DNA of 64,000 nucleotides. Source: Bombyx mori. Lineage: Eukaryota; Arthropoda; Insecta; Lepidoptera; Bombycidae. The stretch is taken from NCBI RefSeq assembly GCF_030269925.1, contig NC_085121.1, positions 5,039,501 to 5,103,500 of the forward strand. The letters are read 5' to 3'. Numbering within the stretch: the stretch's first letter is position 1; the number at the start of each line of letters is the position of its first letter. Position numbers and translations under genes: made by a program. Of this stretch, positions 58,638 to 64,000 are shown piece by piece. The notes beneath the pieces are model-generated. The model worked only from the letters and a program-made list of their open reading frames with translations. It had not been told where the DNA came from and did no database searches.

Positions 58638-58872
58638 TTTTTTTTTTGCTTAGGTGTGTGGACGAGCTCACGGCCCACCTTATGTCAAGTTGCCGGAGCC
58701 CATAGACATCTACAAGGTAAATGCCGCCACCCACCTTAAGATATGAGTTGATTAATATATTATTATATAATTAATATATAAAGTCATAATTTTTACAGTA
58801 TAACGGCTGCCCATCCTTCAAACCGAAACGTATTACAGGTTCACGGCAGAAATAGGCAGGGTACTTACTACC
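58638..58872 (-). mobile_element. Bm1 SINE with an AT-rich insertion
   Basis: An inverted copy interrupted at about 58750..58800 by gattaatatattattatata and similar sequence, which replaces the tctaaggtctcag block. The far side resumes at acagtataacggctgccc. Confidence 0.88.
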
Positions 58873-59206
58873 TTTTTTACTGTTTACTTCTACTTTTACC
58901 GTTGTAAATTGTAAATTGTTTAAAACGTCAAAAATAGTTTATAACCAAAACGACAAATTATCTGAATAAAATCCCTGAAAGGCCCTTTGTAAAGACATCC
59001 CTAGAGCAAATTGATTACCTTAACCAATAATTACTAAACGCTCACGCAAAGTTCTCAGCACTACGTCGTTTTTATTCATAAATGAAGCAATCACGCGACT
59101 GAATCGATAATTGAAAATTAAATAGTTTTTATTTATTTTGTTTTAATAGTTGTTCTATGTCCAAAATGTAGAAAATAATTACGAGTAATCGCCACCGCTT
59201 ACTTGT
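58873..59206. other. AT-rich non-coding DNA
   Basis: Nothing identified. Confidence 0.4.
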
Positions 59207-59469
59207 ATATCGTTGTTGTCAAACCAAAATTTGCTATATGCACTTTTTGAGATTTTTACTTTTTGACCTTTTCGTATAGTTCACAGCCCTATCTACGGTA
59301 TAAAAAAAACTGTTACGTGTATATAGCTTTAATATTTATCTATAGCTTTCATTTGATTTAGTTCTTAAAAATTCACCTTCATATAAAATTTTATACGAAA
59401 AAGTTTTTACTCGTTAATTCAAAATAGAGTTTTTGCGCATAGCAGATTTTGGTTTGACAGCGACGATAT
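59207..59469. mobile_element. MITE with about 36-bp terminal inverted repeats
   Basis: Left atatcgttgttgtcaaacc + aaaatttgctatatgca and right tgcgcatagcagatttt + ggtttgacagcgacgatat are inverted copies with few mismatches, enclosing about 190 bp of AT-rich non-coding DNA. Ends near TA are compatible with a Tc1/mariner-type parent, but the superfamily is not certain. Confidence 0.78.
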
Positions 59470-59910
59470 GTCGCAGGCTATTAAGTGTATAATCTATGTC
59501 GCAGGCTCTAGTGCGCTGTCAGTTTGTGTGCATGTCGACCGGTCGCAAAACACTTTCCTGTTTCCATGTCACTGAACTGCTAAAGGCTGTAAGCTTCCTT
59601 TTGAAGCTTTCATGCTCAGCGCTCTCGGTCGGCTACTTGAACGTTATAATATTTACAAAAGGGCAAGAGGAACAATATTCTGAACGGAATAATCTTTTTA
59701 AAAAAACACCAACAAACAAACACGCTTTGATACGATACGGATATGAAATAAAAAACAAAAGTAATTTTTATACATATAATTGCACAGCAACGGAAACAGT
59801 GACCGGAAATCCTTCTTAAGAACTTAAAAGACTAAAAATAAAAGTAAAATATTGGAAACGATAATGAAAAAGGTAAAATAGTAGGCAGGAAAAATATACA
59901 TAATATATAT
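59470..59910. other. Non-coding DNA
   Basis: A 107-codon plus-strand frame crosses 59496..59819 but has no family signature. Nothing else. Confidence 0.4.
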
Positions 59911-60334
59911 ATCTAAATATTAATACGTGAAACAAAAACTTTGTACCCCTTTTTACGAAAATTGCGCGGACGGAGGACTATGAAAATTCCAGCACTTATA
60001 GAAAACATAGAGAAGGAGTGCAGAATGTTAATATTTTGTTAATTACGCATAAAACATACATTAAATCAATAAAAAAGCATTACACACACTACCGTGTATT
60101 TGACACAACACATAATACATTTAAACCCTTTGTTTATTGTTAAACTTTTGTTATTGTTTAAAGTCTGTGGTCAAATTGAGAATGGATTTTAATATTATTT
60201 GTCTATAGTTGTAGTCTTGGCGAAATCTGTGATTATAGAAATATAGTAAATAGTCTTTGACAATAGAACCATAATCATGTTAAAACTTATAATTTCGTCG
60301 TAAAATCGTCGAATTTCGACTACTGGGGGACCAT
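59911..60334 (-). mobile_element. Second copy of the LINE 3' fragment seen at 27617..28041
   Basis: The complement carries cccccagtagtcgaaattcg, ctcaatttgaccacagac, tcctccgtccgcgcaa and ttgtttcacgtattaata in the same order and length (about 425 bp). No flanking duplication of the 27.5-kb kind is visible. The shared ends define the element. Confidence 0.78.
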
Positions 60335-60734
60335 TAGTATTTAATTAGTATACAATAAGTAAGTACCTCATGGGGACAACAATAAATTCCTTAAAATTGC
60401 AGATTTAAAAAGATAATAAAAAGAAAAATAAACGAAAAAACTAGGCATAATACATATATAGAAATCCTGGTTATAGACATGAAGTAGTCAGAGTAAAAAA
60501 AATGTACTTCTTTTTCTTTCTATCGTTTTCCCGGTCTAGGAAGCTAGAGTCCGCTTTCCTACTTAAACTCCTCCAGCTTAGCAAAATACATTTTTTTTAA
60601 ATTATGTAATTCAAATTAAGATATGAAACAGACTGTAAAATCAGGCGAAAGTACAAATGCATACTTATAAATACTATATTGATAAAATACGAGAGTTAAT
60701 ACGTCTACATACAACAAGAAGTTTCTACATTAGT
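60335..60734. other. AT-rich non-coding DNA
   Basis: Nothing identified. Confidence 0.4.
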
Positions 60735-60792
60735 ATTTTTTATTGCTTAAACGATTACCTGGTTTTACGTGGCTATTAGAGTTTAGACATTG
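60735..60792 (-). repeat. Trace of a Bm1 3' end
   Basis: ttttttattgcttaaacgat and gtggctattagagtttagac match the inverted tail at low identity. Confidence 0.4.
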
Positions 60793-60885
60793 AAGCATGA
60801 ATGTTACTCTACAACGTCGTTTTGTGACCAAAAACATTTCCATTCGTTAATGACTCTTCTAATAAGTACCATAAATACGGATGCT

Positions 60886-61506
60886 TTCGCCGGATCTTCT
60901 CAGTGGGTCGCGTTACCGATCCTAGTGGTAGATTCTGCGAGGCTTTTTTTTTTTTTCCTACCTAAGCTGGTAGCCTTGAGAGGCTATTCCAGCGTAACCC
61001 TAACGTTTGTAGGTGAGCTCACGGGGCTCAAATCTGATGACGTTGCTAATACGAGCCCTAGCAAGAGTCGTGCTTCGCAGAATCTACCACCGGATCGGAA
61101 ACGCGACCCACTGAGAAGATCCGGCGAGAAACTCAGTGGGCTGTGTCTGGGAGTTAATTTACTGGTCGAGCCCTTCGTCGCAAGCGACGGGTTCGACGAG
61201 AACGGTGACCGGTGCTTGAAGTACCTAGAAGCACCGTTAGTGGATCGGGAGGATCCGAGATGACGTGTTTTGGGCGACGTCGACTGCTTTCCATTCTGTC
61301 CGCAGGATCGGGAATGTAGTTACCGGCGGCCACGATGAGAGGGTTCTCGTGTCGTGCCGCTTTATCGAAGTGGACATCTGCGAAGCACGACTCTTGCTAG
61401 GGTTCGTGTTAGCAACGTTGTCAGGTTTGAGCCCCGTGAACTCACCTACTAGTTAAGGTTACACTGAAATAGCCTCTTAAGGCTTTCAGCTAGGTAGAAA
61501 AAAAAA
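60886..61506 (+). mobile_element. Jockey LINE 3' UTR (outer copy), split by an inverted jockey
   Basis: The left piece (60886..60943) and right piece (61377..61506) join to one continuous 3' UTR ending in an A-run. The outer target duplication is acggatgct at 60877..60885 and 61507..61515. Confidence 0.9.
60944..61376 (-). mobile_element. Jockey LINE (inner copy): C-terminal ORF end, 3' UTR and tail
   Basis: On the minus strand it starts at ccacttcgataaagc within the reverse transcriptase ORF. It keeps an open frame of about 70 codons to the stop (the same ...NPLIVAAGNYIPDPAD... region as the copy at 34774) and has the full UTR and a T-run as tail complement. The target duplication is tctgcgaggc / tctgcgaagc at 60934..60943 and 61377..61386, one mismatch. 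It is the younger of the two nested copies. Confidence 0.9.
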
Positions 61507-61529
61507 ACGGATGCTATTCATTTGTTTTT

Positions 61530-61670
61530 TATTGAACTACCTACTTCTGGCGTGAAGAGACATGTGTTCCAGTTTGAAGGGTGGAACAACTATTATTTAA
61601 TACTGCAGGATCTTCGACCTAATAATGTCGGATACTTTGTAGTATTTAGGGACTTCCGTGTGCGCTAATA
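61530..61670 (+). repeat. Worn Bm1 SINE
   Basis: ctacctacttctggcgtgaag, cagtttgaagggtggaacaac and gcaggatcttcgacctaat follow Bm1 order. Confidence 0.5.
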
Positions 61671-62204
61671 TCAATAATGAAACTAACTTATCAACTAACT
61701 TATCAACTAACAATAGTTTGAGTTTCCACCTTCCTCCATTTTTAATGTTAATTGACAGACATCATTTTCAGGTCAAAATAAAATTCAAATATAATATATT
61801 ATAATTGTTATACAATAGTAAAGGTTTTATATTCAAATTACGACATAGATTCTAGAACATGTATAGAATTAAACGCTAAAATCTTCAATACAATGTATTA
61901 TAGTGAATTATCATAAAGTCAATGCTGATTCATTTTTATATTCCAATGAAATCCGTGAACCATTGTAACCACAAATTATTGTAGTCAAAATGTTGAGTTT
62001 TTTTTTTTAATTAACACTATATAATTTCCGACGCTTAAAAGTAGTAAGGTGTAAAAATACTTTTAAAGTCGTAAAAGTAGTATTAATTACATCATCGAGT
62101 CGCGATCACCGAAGAAAATACTACCAGTTCAGCCATAAGTTCTGTTACAAAAGAAAATGCGTTTTTTAAAAATGATGTAATGTCATATTATTAAAATTTA
62201 TACC
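61671..62204. other. AT-rich non-coding DNA
   Basis: Nothing identified. Confidence 0.4.
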
Positions 62205-63345
62205 TACATATTTATTAAAGTCTATTCGAAATGGCCACCTTTTATACAGGCCTTTAATCTATTTGGCCACGAATCTATGGATTCACGAACGTTTTCAAGG
62301 GAAATTTCGGCACTACTTGCTCCAAAGATTTTTTAAGAGACTCAATATCGCCGTGTCGTTTAGGGCAGGCCATGTCATCTAAAACTGACCATAATTTGAA
62401 GTCTAAAGAGTTGAGGTCTGGGCTAGATGAGGCCAGTCTGCAGCTCTTATAAAGTCCGGACGTTGGTTTCATGCCAGGCTTGGGTAGTTCGTGCCTTACG
62501 AACTACCCAAGCAGAGTCCTGCAGGAAAGTCCACGGTATATTTTAAAAAATTGTATTACTGATAGGTTTCACAACATAATCCAAGACTGTATCTTAATAC
62601 ACTTTCGCTGAAGTTTTCACGCCTTTTTCACAAAAATGTAATTTTGCGACTCCTTGATAAGACACGCCCCATGAAACCATCACTGACGCAGGATGATGAC
62701 CACGTTGTACCTTTCCGACAAATTGAGCAGCTTCTTTAGAACTGTGAGCGTACACTTTATCATTTTGCTTATTGTAGTGTTCTTCAATCGTGAAAATTTT
62801 TTCATCGGTAAAGAGGATATTTCTGTGACTTTCGCGTATAGCGACAGAAGGCGTTTTGATTGATCCATTCTCTTTAATTGTAAAGATTGATTGAGGACAT
62901 GTCCTGTATATCGACGATAAGCACCGAGCTTCAGGGCTTGTTTTATATTTTTATATTACGCGTCAGAGTCCTAGCGGGAATCTTCATTTCTCGCGATAAG
63001 ATTTTTTGCTTCCTAACTGGGTATCGACGGATTCTGGCTTTAACAGCATTAACAGCCTTTGTAGCTCTAACAGCACGCGGCCGCCCCAATATTTTCTGGT
63101 CTTTGACAGACGAAGTGTTGTTATATATTTTCATAGTATGATATACGAACATACGGCTGATACCAAGCTTTTGAAGTGTCTGGAATATGACCGACGGCTC
63201 CATACCCACTTTGTGTAAGGCGATCATTGCAATCCTATTTTCTATAACACCCGATTCCATATTGTAATTTGATAATTAACACGAAAAAATATGTGAAATG
63301 GCGCAAAATCGAGTATAATAAGTGTTCCAAATTCAAAATAATTAA
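62205..63345 (-). mobile_element. Decayed mariner-like DNA transposon
   Basis: The element spans the transposase remnant plus short flanks. Outer ends are approximate. gtctattcgaaatggcc on the left and a loosely inverted sequence near 63320..63340 may be worn terminal inverted repeats, but the match is poor. No TA duplication can be placed with confidence. Confidence 0.65.
62222..63260 (-). pseudogene. Mariner-type transposase pseudogene
   Basis: Read from the ATG at 63260, an intact N-terminal frame of 105 codons carries the helix-turn-helix style start (SVIFQTLQKLGISRMFVYHT) and a GRPRAV linker. A stop at 62943 and a frame change follow. The next readable blocks are LFTDEKIFTIEE (first catalytic Asp), VSWGVSYQGVAKL, QDSA (second Asp) and SSSPDLNSLDFKLWSVLDD (third Asp). 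The end reads WPNRLKACIKGGHFE before a stop. At least two frame shifts and several stops lie between them. The three catalytic aspartates can still be traced, suggesting a DDD mariner subfamily such as maT. Indels prevent fixing the spacing. Confidence 0.8.
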
Positions 63346-64000
63346 AAAGTTGAAAAAAAAAGACAAGTTTTTACGTAACAGTATTTATGGCCAGACTAGT
63401 TATATTCTAAAGGCTCTCCTGAAAGCAGCACTAAAAGGTTACGTGAAAAGCATGCATATGTGTCCTTTGACGAGCAAGTACTTGGCTTGTGCAGGGCGCG
63501 AGGCGGGGGCGGCGCCTATTTCTAGCGCGAAACTAGGTCGGACGCCGACCGCTGACGCTGGCCTGAACTACAAGCGAAGCGGACGCGATTTGCATGTTAC
63601 TTTGTAATACAGTTACACTTGTTAGGTACCTACATATTATACGCAGTTTGTAATGGCGCTTATTAGATCTGTATAACGAAGTTGTGTGTGGCGTTTTGTA
63701 CATTATCAATTTAATTCAGTATTAAATAAGACTCCAATTTAATTGTCAACCAATTAGCCGAATATATTACGCGATTCAAATTACTCGGAACGTGAGGTTA
63801 GATGTGAGTCTGTATACAGAAAAGCCTGTATTAATGTAATCTTTCCAATTTCAACGTATTTTTGCAAAATTATTAAATACAGCTGAAGATAATAATTATT
63901 TCATTTCTTAACTAAGACATTATCATTTTCAGAAAAACCGACTAAAATATGTATGGAAATAATTAATTTTAAATCTTAATTATTTTTTAAGCCAGACCGC
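63346..64000. other. Non-coding DNA with a CpG-rich island at 63480..63600
   Basis: The island is repeat-free (gcgcgaggcgggggcggcgc) and carries gcgaaactaggtcgg at 63527..63541, the exact inverse of the motif at 40575. The rest is AT-rich with nothing recognised. Confidence 0.4.

Noticed and set aside
59496..59819. 107-codon plus-strand frame
   Set aside because: AT-rich codons, no domain, no splice signals and no promoter context.
60790..61263. 157-codon plus-strand frame
   Set aside because: It crosses the nested jockey elements on the wrong strand of the inner copy. It is read-through of transposon UTR.
1..64000. CRISPR arrays, operons, rRNA genes, integrated virus
   Set aside because: No regularly spaced repeats, no bacterial gene density, no rRNA core sequences and no viral proteins were seen.

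Overview
This window looks like AT-rich nuclear DNA from a moth, almost certainly the silkworm Bombyx mori or a very close relative. The main evidence is about twenty clear copies, and about as many worn fragments, of a tRNA-derived SINE that I recognise as the Bombyx Bm1 element. Jockey-clade non-LTR 3' ends, other lepidopteran LINE tails, MITEs and a decayed mariner are also present. There is no bacterial, viral, CRISPR or rRNA signal and no complete cellular gene. Most of the window is intron and upstream flank.

The only cellular coding sequence I can support is on the minus strand. An exon at 6942..7046 has a strong polypyrimidine acceptor and a perfect GTGAGT donor. It encodes a conserved-looking peptide that includes DLKLKRRKVDSRCSSDG, which I recognise from memory as the N-terminal region of the ecdysone-induced transcription factor E93 (Eip93F/Mblk-1). 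A candidate first exon at 18008..18230 lies beside a CpG-rich promoter-like block. It ends in ATG-G followed by GTAAAT, in the phase needed to join exon 2 across an intron of about 11 kb. On this reading 1..18 kb is the 5' end and first introns of the gene, with later exons left of base 1. The stretch from 18 to 64 kb is its upstream regulatory territory.

Layout: 1..7 kb is an intron with Bm1 copies and LINE tails. Around 7 kb is exon 2. From 7 to 18 kb is the first intron, with a hAT-type MITE that has an exact 8-bp target duplication. Around 18 kb is exon 1 and its promoter. From 18 to 34 kb is non-coding, with LINE tails, a duplicated 96-bp block around a LINE end, and a perfect 88-bp duplication. 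At 34.6..36 kb a jockey LINE carrying the C-terminal half of its reverse transcriptase sits inside a Bm1. From 40 to 64 kb is upstream non-coding DNA in which short CpG-rich, repeat-free islands alternate with transposon debris, including a three-level nest (56.7..57.5 kb), a jockey-in-jockey nest (60.9..61.5 kb) and a broken mariner (62.2..63.3 kb).

The least expected signal is a recurring motif in the upstream islands. A 14-mer, gaacgtcattgacc, occurs three times between 45.3 and 47.7 kb, with a shorter match at 41.5 kb and a variant at 44.5 kb. Its core resembles an IR-1 ecdysone response element. A second motif, ccgacctagtttcgc, is shared by islands at 40.6 and 63.5 kb. Together they suggest a dispersed hormone-responsive enhancer array upstream of an ecdysone-induced gene. 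That function is inference.
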